A DNA stretch of 64,000 nt from Methylobacterium radiotolerans JCM 2831 (GCF_000019725.1 NC_010505.1:5874001-5938000); one strand, 5' to 3'. Shown: positions 35,670-45,936, numbered from the stretch's first letter. Numbers and translations: made by a program. Notes: a model not told the origin generated them from the sequence alone.

Positions 35670-37472
35670 TTATTCCGTTTGCCCCGCTGCAGGAATCGGG
35701 CCCCACGCGCCGAGCGTCGGCGCGTCAGCCGGGTGCAGCGTCTCCTCCAGGGTAGGGATGGAACTTGGATCGGCCGGAAAGCCGATGGCCGCACAGGCGG
35801 CCTCCCAGTCCGGGCCCGCCTTCACCGCCGCCAGGGTGTCCCGATCCAGCGCGGTGATCCGACCTCGGTCGAGGCGCAGGATCGCCCGCCCAGTCTCGGC
35901 CTGAACGAATCGGACGGTGGCCATCCGGCGCAGGCATTCCCGTAGGAAGTTGGTGTTGGCGGCTGCAGAGAGGTCGGCGCCCTTGAACACCGCCTCGGGG
36001 CCGCGGGCGAAGATGTCGACCTTCCGGAAGCGGTCGATGTCGATCAACCCCTTCACGTCGAGGATGTTGAGGATCCCGTCCGCCCAGAACGCGATGGTGC
36101 GCGGGCGCTCGCCCAGCGGCACGCTGTTGTCGAGGAACTCGCAGACCACCTGCTTGTCGCGTGCGAGCGCCCAGTTGAAGAACAGGCGCGGCATCCCGGT
36201 ATAGGCCTCGAGGTTGTGGGCCAGCAGGTCCTCCACGGCCTTGTAGCGGCCGAACAGCTCGCCGCGCTTCCAGGCGCGCTCCACGGTATCGGCCGGGGGC
36301 GTGACCATGAACTGCATGTAGACCCGATCGCCGAACCGAGTGAGCAGCTGGCCGCCACCGTCCGAGCCGGCCTCGGCCTGGAAGCTGTCGAACCGGAACC
36401 GGTCGATCAGCAGGTTCGAAATCCGCCGCTCCGCCGCCTTGCGGGTGACGTAGCGGTCGAGCTTCATATCGATGATCTCGACCTCGTAGCCGGTCAGCGT
36501 CCCGGCGTAGCGGGAGGCTTCGCCCAGGCTGTCGTAGTCGAGGAGGTACTTGCGCCAGACATCGGGGGTGATCACCGCGAAATCCGACCACGCCATGCCC
36601 AGGCGCCTGGCGAGGCCGAGCTGGTAGGGGCGGATCGTGCTCTTCCCGGACGCCGAGGCACCCTTCACGTTCATCACCACCGGATGATCCTGGGGCGCCA
36701 GCCGCCGGTAGCGCTGCGCCTCCACGACCGCGTCGATCCAGGGCTCGATCTGCTCGCCGATGCGCCGGCTGCCGTAGCCGTTCGAGACCAGCGTCCCCGC
36801 GATGGTCCGCAGCAGGGCCGCGTCGCGGATGACCGTGTTCTGCCGGGCGATCAGGCCGGCCACGACGGCACGCAGAGCCTCGCAGGCGGCGATCTCCAGG
36901 GCGTCGCCGGCTTCGGCGGCGCGCCGCTGCCAGGTCTCCAGATGGCGCAGGGCGCGGGTCGCGAGATCCTCGCGCGGGGCCTCGAGCGCCGGAGGGCGGC
37001 GTCCGAGGAGGCGGTCGAGCCAGCGCGGCTCCGGCGGCGGTGGAGGCCGGTCGTCCAGGATGGCGGCGACCTCGCGGGCGAGCACCGCGTCGGCCTCGGC
37101 GCGGATCCCCGCGAGGGCGGTCTCGATCTCGCCGAGGCGCGGCTCGATCCCCTCGCGCAGGATCGTGGTGACGATGGCGCGGAAGTTCACGCCGAGATCG
37201 GCGTAGACCGCGCCGACCGGCACGGACAGGTCCGACATGACCCGGATCAGGACTTCGTGGACGACGAGGCGGCCGGCCCGGAACCGGGTGAGCTGGCGGG
37301 CGGGCAGCCCGCAGAGGTCGCTCAGATCCAGGGCGTCGCGGAGCGGCGTCTCGACGTGCTCCGGCCGGTAGACGGTGACCAGCGGCACGAACGCGGACGG
37401 CAGATCGGACCGGACGCCCGGATTCCAGGGGCCGATCGCTGCCTCGGGGGAGCGGACCGCCGCGTCCGTCAC
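35670..37472 (-). CDS. Large P-loop protein of unknown function
   Basis: This 600-residue protein has a helical N-terminal part (about 1-260), with a Pro-rich stretch near 145. A kinase-like P-loop follows: VMNVKGASASGKSTIRPYQL holds the Walker A GASASGKST near residue 280. After the P-loop come VITPDVWRKYLLDYDSL and DRFRFDSFQ, resembling the Asp-x-Trp/Arg arrangement of zeta-toxin-like and small-molecule kinases. The C-terminal 250 residues hold no motif I can name. It is upstream of the oxalate antiporter on the same strand. A phosphotransferase role is plausible but unproven. Its length is well above typical zeta toxins (about 290). Confidence 0.7.
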   Translation of the reverse strand: MTDAAVRSPEAAIGPWNPGVRSDLPSAFVPLVTVYRPEHVETPLRDALDLSDLCGLPARQLTRFRAGRLVVHEVLIRVMSDLSVPVGAVYADLGVNFRAIVTTILREGIEPRLGEIETALAGIRAEADAVLAREVAAILDDRPPPPPEPRWLDRLLGRRPPALEAPREDLATRALRHLETWQRRAAEAGDALEIAACEALRAVVAGLIARQNTVIRDAALLRTIAGTLVSNGYGSRRIGEQIEPWIDAVVEAQRYRRLAPQDHPVVMNVKGASASGKSTIRPYQLGLARRLGMAWSDFAVITPDVWRKYLLDYDSLGEASRYAGTLTGYEVEIIDMKLDRYVTRKAAERRISNLLIDRFRFDSFQAEAGSDGGGQLLTRFGDRVYMQFMVTPPADTVERAWKRGELFGRYKAVEDLLAHNLEAYTGMPRLFFNWALARDKQVVCEFLDNSVPLGERPRTIAFWADGILNILDVKGLIDIDRFRKVDIFARGPEAVFKGADLSAAANTNFLRECLRRMATVRFVQAETGRAILRLDRGRITALDRDTLAAVKAGPDWEAACAAIGFPADPSSIPTLEETLHPADAPTLGAWGPIPAAGQTE

Positions 37473-37655
37473 GCGCGCGGCCGCCGTATCCTGAGGCGGA
37501 CGCTCCGGTCGGCCGGCCGCGGGCCGCGGGGCCGCACGGCGGCCCCGGAGGCGTCCGGGACCTCAGGATAGGAGCTGGACAGGCGCCCTCCGGGTCCGAG
37601 CGGTGAACCCGGCCGTCCCGACGATGAACGCACCGCCGCGGACGGGAGACGGCTC

Positions 37656-38744
37656 CTAGAAGATCTTCTGGAACCAGCCATGGGCGTCATTGGAATTGCC
37701 CCGCTGGATGTCCACCAGCAGGCTCCGCAGCCGCTGGGCCACCGGGCCGGCCTTGCCGTTCCCGATCGTGAAGCTCTCCTCCCGGCCCTTCACGGTGCCG
37801 ATCGGCGTGATCACCGCGGCGGTGCCGCAGGCGAAGGCCTCGGTGAGGCGTCCCTCCCGCACGTCGGCGCGCCACGCGTCGATCGTGTAGGGCTCCTCCT
37901 TGACCGTCAGGCCGGCCTCCCGGGCCAGGGTGATCACCGAGTCGCGGGTGATGCCAGGCAGGATGCTGTCCGAGAGCGGCGGCGTCACCAGCGTGCCGTC
38001 CTCGAAGACGAAGAACACGTTCATGCCGCCGAGTTCCTCGACGAACCGGCGCTCGGCCGCGTCTAGGAACACCACCTGCTCGCAGCCCTGGGACGCCGCT
38101 TCCGACTGCGCCGCGAGGCTCGCGGCGTAGTTGCCGCCGCACTTGGCCGCGCCCGTTCCCCCCGGGGCCGCGCGGGTGAAGTGCTCCGAGATCCACACCG
38201 TGACCGTCCCGGTCGGATCCTTGAAGTAGGAGCCCACCGCCGAGGCGATCGTCACGAACAGGTATTCCGAGGCCGGCTTGACCCCGAGAAAAGCCTCGCT
38301 GGCGATCATGAACGGGCGCAGGTAGAGGCTGCCGTCCGGCGTGTCGGGGATCCAGGCGCGGTCGATCTCGACGAGCTTGCGCATCGCCTCCACGAAGGCG
38401 TCCTCGGGGAACGGCGCCATCGCCATGCGCTCGGCCGAGCGGCGGAACCGCAGGGCGTTCGCCTCGGGTCGAAACAGGGCCGCGCCGCCGTCAGCGGTGC
38501 GGTAGGCCTTGAGGCCTTCGAAGATCTCCTGCGCGTAGTGCAGCACCGCGGCGGCGGGGTCGAGCGGGATGGCCTCGCGGGCCTGGATCCGCGCGTCGTG
38601 CCAGCCGCGGCCGGCCGTGTACCGCGCCACCACCATGTGGTCTGTGAACACCTTGCCGAAGCCTGGATTCGCCATCAGTGCGGCCCGCTCCTCGGCGGTC
38701 CGCGGCGCGGGATGACTTTGGATCTCGAACGTCAGGTCGCTCAC
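37656..38744 (-). CDS. ilvE: Branched-chain amino acid aminotransferase
   Basis: This 362-residue fold-type IV aminotransferase converts branched-chain keto acids and amino acids using PLP. The PLP Lys is in GGTGAAKCGGNYAASL (about residue 200). The ALHYAQEIFEGLKAYR region (here VLHYAQEIFEGLKAYR) and the late GTAAVITPIGTVKG phosphate-binding loop are typical of the larger BCAT II form. The start is GTG 38744, supported by GAGGA about seven bases upstream. It is a monocistronic gene on the minus strand. Confidence 0.94.
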   Translation of the reverse strand: MSDLTFEIQSHPAPRTAEERAALMANPGFGKVFTDHMVVARYTAGRGWHDARIQAREAIPLDPAAAVLHYAQEIFEGLKAYRTADGGAALFRPEANALRFRRSAERMAMAPFPEDAFVEAMRKLVEIDRAWIPDTPDGSLYLRPFMIASEAFLGVKPASEYLFVTIASAVGSYFKDPTGTVTVWISEHFTRAAPGGTGAAKCGGNYAASLAAQSEAASQGCEQVVFLDAAERRFVEELGGMNVFFVFEDGTLVTPPLSDSILPGITRDSVITLAREAGLTVKEEPYTIDAWRADVREGRLTEAFACGTAAVITPIGTVKGREESFTIGNGKAGPVAQRLRSLLVDIQRGNSNDAHGWFQKIF

Positions 38745-38847
38745 GGTGTGGTCCTCATCGACTGAGGCCCTTATGGCGCGCTCCGGCGCGCGAATCTACG
38801 GAGCCGGCGCATGACGGCGTCGCCGCACATGCGAGTCACCCTGCGTG

Positions 38848-40608
38848 TCACTCCGCGGTCGCCGGTTCCGACAGCTGCAACCGGTAGAGGCGCGCGTAGG
38901 GGCCGCCGGCCGCGAGCAGGTCGTCGTGCCGCCCGATCTCGATCACGCGGCCGGCGTCCATCACGGCGATCTGATCGGCCTCGCGCACCGTCGAGAGCCG
39001 GTGGGCGATCACCAGGGTGGTCCGGCCGCGCATCAGCCGGGTCAGCGCCTCCTGGACGAGGCGCTCCGATTCGGAATCGAGGGCCGAGGTCGCCTCGTCG
39101 AGGAGCAGGATCGGCGCGTCCTTGAGGAAGGCGCGGGCGAGGGCCACCCGCTGCCGCTCGCCGCCGGAGAGCCGCCCGCCGCCCGATCCGACCCGGAAGT
39201 CGTAACCCTCCGGCAGGGCCGTGACGAAGGTGTGGGCCGCGGCGGCCGCGGCCGCCGCCTCGATCTCCGCGCGCGTCGCTCCGGGCCGGCCGAAGCCGAT
39301 ATTGGCGGCGATCGTGTCGTCGAAGAGCACGACCTCCTGCGACACCACCGCGACCGCGGCGCGCAGCGAGGCCAGCGTGACGGTCCGCACGTCCTGGCCG
39401 TCGATGGTCACCGCGCCGCCGGTGACGTCGTAGAGGCGCGGAACGAGGTTGAGCAGCGAGGACTTCCCGGAGCCCGAGCGCCCGACCAGCGCCGTCACGG
39501 AGCCGGCGGGAACCGCGAGGTCGATGCCCTCCAGCGCCGGCGCGTCCGGCCGGTAGCGGAAATGCACGTCCGCGAACCGGATGCCGCCGCCCGCGATCGC
39601 CAGCGGCCGGGCGTCCGGCGCCTCGCGGATCGTGGGAACCTCGTCCATCACGTCGAAGTAGCGCCGCAGCGCGGCCGCGGCCTCCTGCAGGATGGCGTTG
39701 AGGTTGCCGAGCGCCCGGGCCGGCTGCGCCGCGAGCAGCAGCGCCGCCACGTAGCCGGTGAAGTCGCCGACCGTCTTCTCCCCGGCCAGCACGCGCTGTC
39801 CGACCAGCACCAGCACGCCCGCCACCGCGATGCCGCCGCCGATCTCCAGCAGCGGGTCGAGGCGGCCGCGGGCGTTGGCGGCCTTCATCTTGAGGCGGCG
39901 CACCTCGTCGAGGGCGGCGGCGGCGCGGCCCTTGAGGTAGCTCTCCATGGCGAAGGTCTTGGCGACCCGGGCCCCCTGCAGGCTCTCGGAGATCAGGCTG
40001 GCGGTGGCGCCCATCTGCTCCTGGGTCGAGGTCGAGACCCGCCGCAGCTTCCGGCCGATCCGCCCGATCGGCCCGGCGACGAACGGGACTGTGACACCGG
40101 CCACCAGGGTCAGCACAGGATCCATCCAGATCAGCGCGGCCACGAGCCCGATCAGCATCGCGATGTCGCGGAGAAGGACTGTCGAGATGCGGGTCAGCGC
40201 CTCCTTGATGAAGGCGAAGTCGGTGGTGAAGCGCTGGGTCAGCGCCGCCGGGCTCTCGCGGCCGAGCTGGGCGAGGTCCGAGTCGATCAGGTGGCTGTAG
40301 AGCGCGGACTGCATGTCGGCCTCGACCCGGGTCACCACCCGGTTGGTCAGCACCGTCTGGCCGTAGAGGGCGAAGCCGCGCGTGGCCGTGACCACGATTA
40401 CCACCAGCGGTCCGTACGCGATGGCGGCGGCGTCCTTGCGGTCGAAGGCGTCGAAGGCGGCCTTGATCAGCGCGGGGTAGAGCCCCGTCGAGGCGCCCAC
40501 CAGCGCGATGAGCACCAGCACCACCGCCAGGGTGGCCCGGTGCGGGTACAGCCAGGTGCGCCAGAGCCGGGCGAGGAGGGGAGCCGTGTCGCCGGGAAGG
40601 CGCGCCAT
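38848..40608 (-). CDS. MsbA-like ABC exporter (fused membrane and ATPase domains)
   Basis: This 586-residue half-transporter has six membrane helices in the first 320 residues and a nucleotide-binding domain after 340. Walker A is GRSGSGKSSLLNLVPRL (about 380), the signature is LSGGERQRVALARAF (about 485) and Walker B is ILLLDEATSALD. The family flips lipid A-core or other lipids, or exports drugs. The neighbourhood does not identify the substrate. The ATG at 40608 begins a short basic N-terminus. It acts as a homodimer in the inner membrane. Confidence 0.88.
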   Translation of the reverse strand: MARLPGDTAPLLARLWRTWLYPHRATLAVVLVLIALVGASTGLYPALIKAAFDAFDRKDAAAIAYGPLVVIVVTATRGFALYGQTVLTNRVVTRVEADMQSALYSHLIDSDLAQLGRESPAALTQRFTTDFAFIKEALTRISTVLLRDIAMLIGLVAALIWMDPVLTLVAGVTVPFVAGPIGRIGRKLRRVSTSTQEQMGATASLISESLQGARVAKTFAMESYLKGRAAAALDEVRRLKMKAANARGRLDPLLEIGGGIAVAGVLVLVGQRVLAGEKTVGDFTGYVAALLLAAQPARALGNLNAILQEAAAALRRYFDVMDEVPTIREAPDARPLAIAGGGIRFADVHFRYRPDAPALEGIDLAVPAGSVTALVGRSGSGKSSLLNLVPRLYDVTGGAVTIDGQDVRTVTLASLRAAVAVVSQEVVLFDDTIAANIGFGRPGATRAEIEAAAAAAAAHTFVTALPEGYDFRVGSGGGRLSGGERQRVALARAFLKDAPILLLDEATSALDSESERLVQEALTRLMRGRTTLVIAHRLSTVREADQIAVMDAGRVIEIGRHDDLLAAGGPYARLYRLQLSEPATAE

Positions 40609-40700
40609 GAGACCTACCGGGTCGGATCAGTGCCGCCCCCGGTCAGGATGCGCGGCGGCAGCGGTTTGCCGCCGCCGCCGCCGCGGATCAAGGCTTTTGC

Positions 40701-41240
40701 TCAGCGGTCTTCGCCGCGCGGCCCGCGATCGTCGTCGTGCTCGCGCTGCCAGCCGCCCCGCATGCCGTGGCCGCCCATCGGGCCCATCGGCCGGGCGAGG
40801 ATCAGGGCGCGCCGCTTCTGATCGGGGTCGAGGCTGGCGTAGAGCGGCTGCGACGCGTCGGCGAGCTTGCGCAGGGCGTCGCCCCGCGCGCTCGCCGCGT
40901 CCGCCATCGCCCGCAGCGCCGCCGGGGCGTCGTCGCTGAATTTCGGCCGGTCGCGCATCGCCGCGCGGCGCTGCTGGCGCAGCTTGGCCATGTCGCGGAT
41001 CGCCGCCTCGACCGGCGGCCAGAGCTTCTCCTGGTCGGGCGTCAGCTTCAGGCCCGCATGCAGGGCGGCGATGCGGGCATCCGTGAAGGCCGCGCGGTCC
41101 TCGGGCGTCAGCGCGCTCCAGCGCCCGTGCCCGCGGAATCCGCCGGGCCCGTGATCGTGCGCGAAGGCCGCGCCGGCGAGCCCCAGGCCGAGGGCGCCGC
41201 TGATGAGAATGGCCGCTCTCATACGTCGGGACATGGACAT
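40701..41240 (-). CDS. Spy/CpxP-like periplasmic protein (LTxxQ family)
   Basis: This 179-residue protein has a signal peptide (cleavage after AFAH-type site, residue 28). The helical mature domain has LTPEDRAAF and LKLTPDQEKLW, the two LTxxQ-like motifs of Spy and CpxP. It begins with a His-rich HDHGPGGFRGHGRW stretch and ends with another His/Asp/Arg-rich tail, so metal binding is plausible. Spy is an envelope chaperone induced by stress or metals. It is divergent from the zinc-binding protein gene, with a palindrome between them. ATG 41240 is used. Confidence 0.8.
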   Translation of the reverse strand: MSMSRRMRAAILISGALGLGLAGAAFAHDHGPGGFRGHGRWSALTPEDRAAFTDARIAALHAGLKLTPDQEKLWPPVEAAIRDMAKLRQQRRAAMRDRPKFSDDAPAALRAMADAASARGDALRKLADASQPLYASLDPDQKRRALILARPMGPMGGHGMRGGWQREHDDDRGPRGEDR

Positions 41241-41327
41241 CTCCGTCTTACGCTCGGGACGTCGTCGCGGCCCGCGGCGGCGCCCAACGCCGCGCATGAG
41301 GCACCGACCATGTATCCCGCTTGTGTA

Positions 41328-41342
41328 TGTAACAATGTTACA
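41328..41342. promoter_or_regulatory. Zur-like operator, 7-1-7 palindrome TGTAACA-A-TGTTACA
   Basis: A perfect 15-base palindrome lies 40 bases upstream of the zinc-binding protein start and 88 bases from the divergent Spy-like start. Fur/Zur family boxes in proteobacteria have this general shape. Control by Zur is inferred from the neighbour gene. Confidence 0.6.
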
Positions 41343-41381
41343 TTAGTGGCAGGCGCGACGGGGAATCGGGCAGGTGGAGCG

Positions 41382-42329
41382 GTGCGGCGCGTGGCGAGAA
41401 CATTCCGGATCACGGCGCTCGCGATCCTGTCCCTGTGGTTCGGGTCGGCGGGGCCGGCCTCGGCTGCCGGGCAGGACGGGCCGGTCCGGGCGGTGGCGAC
41501 GTTCTCGATCCTCGGCGACCTCGTCCGGCAGGTCGGTGGATCGCACGTGACGGTGGCGACGCTGGTCGGGCCGGACTCCGATGCCCACGGCCTGAGCCCG
41601 TCCCCGGCCGACGCGCGCAAGCTCGCCGAAGCCGACATCGTGTTCGTCAACGGCCTCGGGCTGGAGGGCTGGTTCGACCGGCTGATCCGAGCTTCCGGAA
41701 CGCGCGCCCCCGTCGTGGTGGCCTCCGCGGGCGTGAAGCCGATCCCCGCGCAGGACGAGCACGCCCACGGCGACGGCGACCACGGGCACGGCGACCACGC
41801 CGTGGACCCGCATGCCTGGCAGGATGTCGCCAACGTGCGGATCTACGTGGCGAACATCCGGGACGGCCTCGCCAAGGTCGATCCGGCCCATGCCGACGCC
41901 TATCGGGCGGCGGCGGCCGCCTATCTCGCCGAGCTCGACGCGCTGGAGCGGGACGTGCGGGCGGCGATCGCCCGCATTCCGCCGGAGCGGCGGCGGATCA
42001 TCACGACCCACGACGCCTTCGGCTACTTCGCGGCGGCCTACGGCCTGCGCTTCATCGCGCCGCAGGGCGTGTCGACGGACAGCGAGGCGAGTCCGCGGGA
42101 CGTGGCGGCGATCATCCGCCAGATCCGGAAGGAGCGCGTGCCGGCGGTGTTCCTCGAGAACATCAGCGACCCGCGCCAGATGCAGCAGATCGCCCGCGAG
42201 AGCGGCGCCCGCGTCGGCGGCAAGGTCTATTCCGACGCGCTCTCGGCGCCGGGCGGTCCGGCCGCGACCTATCTCGATCTGATGCGGTCGAACCTCAAGG
42301 CGTTCGACGCGGCGCTGATGCCGGGCTAG
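41382..42329 (+). CDS. Zinc ABC transporter substrate-binding protein (ZnuA-like)
   Basis: This 315-residue periplasmic metal-binding protein has a signal peptide (about residues 1-30). Metal ligands are expected at His in SDAHGLSPSPAD, His in VDPHAWQDVAN and His in ITTHDAFGYF. The flexible loop DEHAHGDGDHGHGDHAVDPH is His/Asp-rich, typical of zinc-specific ZnuA. GTG 41382 or GTG 41391 is the start; the ribosome-binding element GGAG at 41376-41379 is close to both. The membrane and ATPase partners ZnuB and ZnuC are not adjacent. A Zur-like palindrome sits just upstream. Confidence 0.85.
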   Translation: MRRVARTFRITALAILSLWFGSAGPASAAGQDGPVRAVATFSILGDLVRQVGGSHVTVATLVGPDSDAHGLSPSPADARKLAEADIVFVNGLGLEGWFDRLIRASGTRAPVVVASAGVKPIPAQDEHAHGDGDHGHGDHAVDPHAWQDVANVRIYVANIRDGLAKVDPAHADAYRAAAAAYLAELDALERDVRAAIARIPPERRRIITTHDAFGYFAAAYGLRFIAPQGVSTDSEASPRDVAAIIRQIRKERVPAVFLENISDPRQMQQIARESGARVGGKVYSDALSAPGGPAATYLDLMRSNLKAFDAALMPG

Positions 42330-42391
42330 CCCCGCCGCGGAGAAGGCCCGCCGCCGCCGTTCGCCTTGGCGGCGTCGGACATGACATAGCG

Positions 42392-42406
42392 TAAACCGCC
42401 AGTTAA
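42392..42406. promoter_or_regulatory. CtrA-like box upstream of the heparinase-like gene (TAAA-N7-TTAA)
   Basis: TAAA, seven bases and TTAA lie about 100 bases upstream of the heparinase-like start codon, one mismatch from the CtrA consensus. Confidence 0.45.
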
Positions 42407-42505
42407 GAGGCCCCCACTAGCCTTACGAAACGGGTGCCAGCCGATCCTCGTACGCGAGGGCTCAAGGCCTTGGGGCCTTGTCAGAACGCGTAGCTCGGAG
42501 ATCGC

Positions 42506-44254
42506 GTGGCTTGGGGGCCTGACCGCTGGCGCTTCTATCGGCTCGTCGCGCGCGAGGCCGCGCGCGCGGTGCGCGCCGCCGGCGCCAGCGTCACCGCCTC
42601 GCCCGACATCCTCGCCCGGATGCGGGTGGCCGGGCTCGTGATCGCGCCGCAGGACCTGCGCACCTCCGACGCGACCTTCGCGGACGACATCTATGCCGGA
42701 TTGTTCGTCTTCGCCGGCCGGTCGCTCGCGGCGAGCGGCGGCTCGCCCTTCGATTACGCGGCGCCGTCACCGGAATGGGCCGACGAACTCTACGGCTTCG
42801 GCTGGCTGCGTCACCTGCGCGCCGCCGACACCGCGCTCGCCCGGGCCAATGCCCGCGCCTTCGTGGCCGATTTCATCGCCGGCCGCGGCGACGCGGTGCT
42901 CGCCCGGCAGACGCCGGTGGCGGCGCGCCGGCTGATCTCGTTCCTGTGCCAGTCGCCCCTCGTGCTGGAGGGCGCCGACCACGGCTTCTACCAGAACTTC
43001 CTGAAGGCGATCGGGCGCAACGCGCAGCAGCTCGAGCGTGACCTCCGGCGGGGCGTGCCGCCGCAATGGCGCCTGAACGCCGCGGTGGCGCTCTGCTACG
43101 CCGGCCTGTGCTGCGACGGCATCCAGCCGATCCTGCGACGGGCGACCCGGATCCTGACGCGGGAACTCGACCGGCAGATCCTGACCGATGGCGGCCACCG
43201 CTCCCGCGACCCGCGCTTCGCCATGGAGCTGCTCCTCGACCTGCTGCCCCTGCGCCAGAGTTATCTGAGCCGCAGCGTCGAGCCGCCGCTCTCGCTCCTG
43301 CGCGCGATCGACCGGATGCTGCCGCTGCTGCGTCTCCTGCGGCACCCGGACGCCTCGCTGAGCCACTTCAACGGCATGGGCGCCACGGACGCGGACCATC
43401 TCGCGACCCTGCTGGTCTACGACGGCGCGCTCGCCCGCCCGCTGATGCACGCGCCGAATTCCGGCTACGAGCGCCTTGAGGGCGGCCGGGTCGTGATCGT
43501 GGCCGATGTCGGCGCCAGCCCGCCGCTGCCCTACTCGGTCAATGCCGGTGCCGGCTGCCTCGCCTTCGAGATGTCGAGCGGGCCGCAGCGCATCGTGGTC
43601 AATTGCGGCCTGCCGGCCAGCGGCGCGGATCTGCGCCTCCTGGCGCGCTCGACGCCGGCCCATTCCACGGCCGCGGTGGCCCACGCCTCGTCCTGCCGGT
43701 TCCTCACCCGCACCGGCTGGTGGGGCGAGCGGCTCCTGGCCGACTGGCTGATCCGCCGGCGCGGCCCGGTGGTGCTGAGCGGTCCGTCCGCGGTGGCCGC
43801 CGAGCGCGCTGAGGAGACCGACAGCGTCGTCCTCGCGGCCCGGCACAACGGCTACGGCCCCGAATTCGGCATCGTGCACGAGCGCCGCTGGCAGCTCTTC
43901 CACGCGACGGCCCGCCTGGAGGGCCGCGACGCCTTCCTGCGCCAGGGCAAGGGGCTCAGCCGCGGGCGGCGGCTGCGCCCGCAGGACGTGGCGATCCGCT
44001 TCCACCTCCATCCCGGGATCGCGGTGCGCAGCATCCCCGAGGGGCTGGAACTCGCCTCGGCGCTCGGGGAGATCTGGACGTTCCGCGCCGAGAACGCCGA
44101 GTTCGCCATCGAGGAGAGCGTCTACTTCTCGGGGCTGACCGGGCCGCGCCGGACCGACCAGATCGTCCTCCACCTGCGGGTCGCCGACGACGTCGAGGTC
44201 CGGTGGACCTTCGAGCGCCAGGCCTCCGCGCCCCTGCGCGGCGTGGCGCCCTGA
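42506..44254 (+). CDS. Heparinase II/III family protein
   Basis: This 582-residue protein has an alpha/alpha toroid N-terminal half and a beta-sandwich C-terminal half. The signature stretches are [32 protein letters not shown] and VNCGLPASG. The family cleaves uronic-acid polysaccharides by elimination. In alphaproteobacteria this gene commonly precedes purH and its substrate is unknown. GTG 42506 starts the gene with CGGAG five bases upstream. A CtrA-like box lies about 100 bases upstream, which would fit an envelope role tied to cell cycle or motility. Confidence 0.85.
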   Translation: MAWGPDRWRFYRLVAREAARAVRAAGASVTASPDILARMRVAGLVIAPQDLRTSDATFADDIYAGLFVFAGRSLAASGGSPFDYAAPSPEWADELYGFGWLRHLRAADTALARANARAFVADFIAGRGDAVLARQTPVAARRLISFLCQSPLVLEGADHGFYQNFLKAIGRNAQQLERDLRRGVPPQWRLNAAVALCYAGLCCDGIQPILRRATRILTRELDRQILTDGGHRSRDPRFAMELLLDLLPLRQSYLSRSVEPPLSLLRAIDRMLPLLRLLRHPDASLSHFNGMGATDADHLATLLVYDGALARPLMHAPNSGYERLEGGRVVIVADVGASPPLPYSVNAGAGCLAFEMSSGPQRIVVNCGLPASGADLRLLARSTPAHSTAAVAHASSCRFLTRTGWWGERLLADWLIRRRGPVVLSGPSAVAAERAEETDSVVLAARHNGYGPEFGIVHERRWQLFHATARLEGRDAFLRQGKGLSRGRRLRPQDVAIRFHLHPGIAVRSIPEGLELASALGEIWTFRAENAEFAIEESVYFSGLTGPRRTDQIVLHLRVADDVEVRWTFERQASAPLRGVAP

Positions 44255-44337
44255 CAGGTTCGCGACGGGGGCGGCTGGCCGGGGTCACCGTTTCCATGCT
44301 ACCGCGCCGGAAAATCTCGAACTTTCGGCACGAAGCT

Positions 44338-45936
44338 ATGGCGCACGATCAGGTGCGGGTCTCCCGCGCGCTCCTCTCGGTCTCGGACAAGACCGGACTT
44401 GTCGACTTCGCCCGGGCGCTCCACGCCCGCGGCATCGTGCTGGTCTCGACCGGGGGCACCCACCGCGCCCTGGTGGAGGCCGGCCTGCCGGTCACCGAGG
44501 TCGCCGACCTGACGGGCTTCCCGGAGATGATGGACGGTCGGGTCAAGACGCTGCACCCGGCGGTCCACGGCGGCCTGCTCGCCATCCGCGACAACCCGGA
44601 GCATCAGGCCGCGCTCGCCGCCCACGGGATCGGCGCCATCGATCTTCTCGTGGTCAACCTCTACCCGTTCGAGGCCACCATCGCGGCCGACCGGTCGGAC
44701 GCCGACTGCATCGAGAACATCGATATCGGCGGCCCGGCGATGATCCGCGCGGCGGCCAAGAACCACGCGGACGTTGCCGTCGTCACCGACGTGTCGGACT
44801 ACGCCGGCGTGCTCGCCGCCCTCGAGGCGCAGGACGGGTCGCTCGGCGCGGACCTGCGCCGGAGCCTGGCGCAGAAGGCGTTCGCCCGCACCGCGTCCTA
44901 CGATGCCGCCATCGCCAACTGGATGGCGGGCCGCTTCGGCGCCGACGCGCCGGCCCGGTTCCGCGCCTTCGGGGGTGCCCTGGGCCAGGAGCTGCGCTAC
45001 GGCGAGAACCCCCACCAGTCGGCGGCCTTCTACCGCGCGCCCGGCAAGGTCCGTGCGGGCGTGGCCACCGCCCGCCAGCTCCAGGGCAAGGAGCTGTCCT
45101 ACAACAACTTCAACGACACGGACGCCGCCTACGAGTGCGTGGCCGAGTTCGACCCGGCCCGGACCGCCGCTGTGGCGATCATCAAGCACGCCAACCCCTG
45201 CGGCGTCGCCGAGGGGGCCAGCCTCCTCGAGGCCTATGAGCGGGCTCTGAGCTGCGACCCGACCTCGGCCTTCGGCGGCATCGTCGCCCTGAACCGGACG
45301 CTCGACGCCGAGGCGGCCCGCCGGATCGTCGAGATCTTCACCGAGGTGATCATCGCCCCCGACGCCACGCCCGAGGCGGCGGCGATCGTGGCCGGCAAGA
45401 AGAACCTGCGCCTGCTGCTGGCCGGTGGCGTGCCCGATCCGCGGGCCGGCGGCGAGACCGTGCGGACCCTCGCGGGCGGCCTGCTGGTCCAGACCCGGGA
45501 CGCGGCGGTCGTCGACGACATGCCGCTCACGGTCGTGACCAAGCGCGCGCCGAGCGAGGCCGAGCTGGCCGATCTCCGGTTCGCCTACCGGGTGGCCAAG
45601 CACGTGAAGTCGAACGCCATCGTGTACGCGAAGGCCGGCGCCACGGTCGGTATCGGCGCGGGTCAGATGTCGCGGGTCGATTCCTCGCGCATCGCCGCCT
45701 GGAAGGCCGCCGAGGGGGCGAAGCGTCTCGGGGTCGCGGAGAGCCTCGCGCTCGGTTCGGTCGTGGCATCGGATGCGTTCTTCCCGTTCGCGGACGGGCT
45801 GATGGCCGCCGCCGAGGCGGGCGCCACCGCGGTGATCCAGCCCGGCGGCTCGATGCGCGATGCGGACGTCATCGCGGCGGCCGATGAGGCCGGGCTCGCC
45901 ATGGTCCTGACGGGGCACCGCCACTTCCGGCACTGA
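44338..45936 (+). CDS. purH: Bifunctional AICAR formyltransferase/IMP cyclohydrolase
   Basis: This 532-residue enzyme catalyses the last two steps of IMP synthesis. The N-terminal methylglyoxal-synthase-like IMP cyclohydrolase domain spans about residues 1-150 ([39 protein letters not shown]). The C-terminal AICAR transformylase follows, with [13 protein letters not shown] near residue 283 and the final TGHRHFRH tail. ATG 44338 gives the family length; an in-frame ATG at 44296 adds 14 residues. It follows the heparinase-like gene by 83 bases. Confidence 0.97.
   Translation: MAHDQVRVSRALLSVSDKTGLVDFARALHARGIVLVSTGGTHRALVEAGLPVTEVADLTGFPEMMDGRVKTLHPAVHGGLLAIRDNPEHQAALAAHGIGAIDLLVVNLYPFEATIAADRSDADCIENIDIGGPAMIRAAAKNHADVAVVTDVSDYAGVLAALEAQDGSLGADLRRSLAQKAFARTASYDAAIANWMAGRFGADAPARFRAFGGALGQELRYGENPHQSAAFYRAPGKVRAGVATARQLQGKELSYNNFNDTDAAYECVAEFDPARTAAVAIIKHANPCGVAEGASLLEAYERALSCDPTSAFGGIVALNRTLDAEAARRIVEIFTEVIIAPDATPEAAAIVAGKKNLRLLLAGGVPDPRAGGETVRTLAGGLLVQTRDAAVVDDMPLTVVTKRAPSEAELADLRFAYRVAKHVKSNAIVYAKAGATVGIGAGQMSRVDSSRIAAWKAAEGAKRLGVAESLALGSVVASDAFFPFADGLMAAAEAGATAVIQPGGSMRDADVIAAADEAGLAMVLTGHRHFRH

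Noticed and set aside
38845..40821. Plus-strand 658-codon frame opposite the MsbA-like exporter
   Set aside because: Exact antisense of a gene with all ABC motifs; the composition is artefactual.
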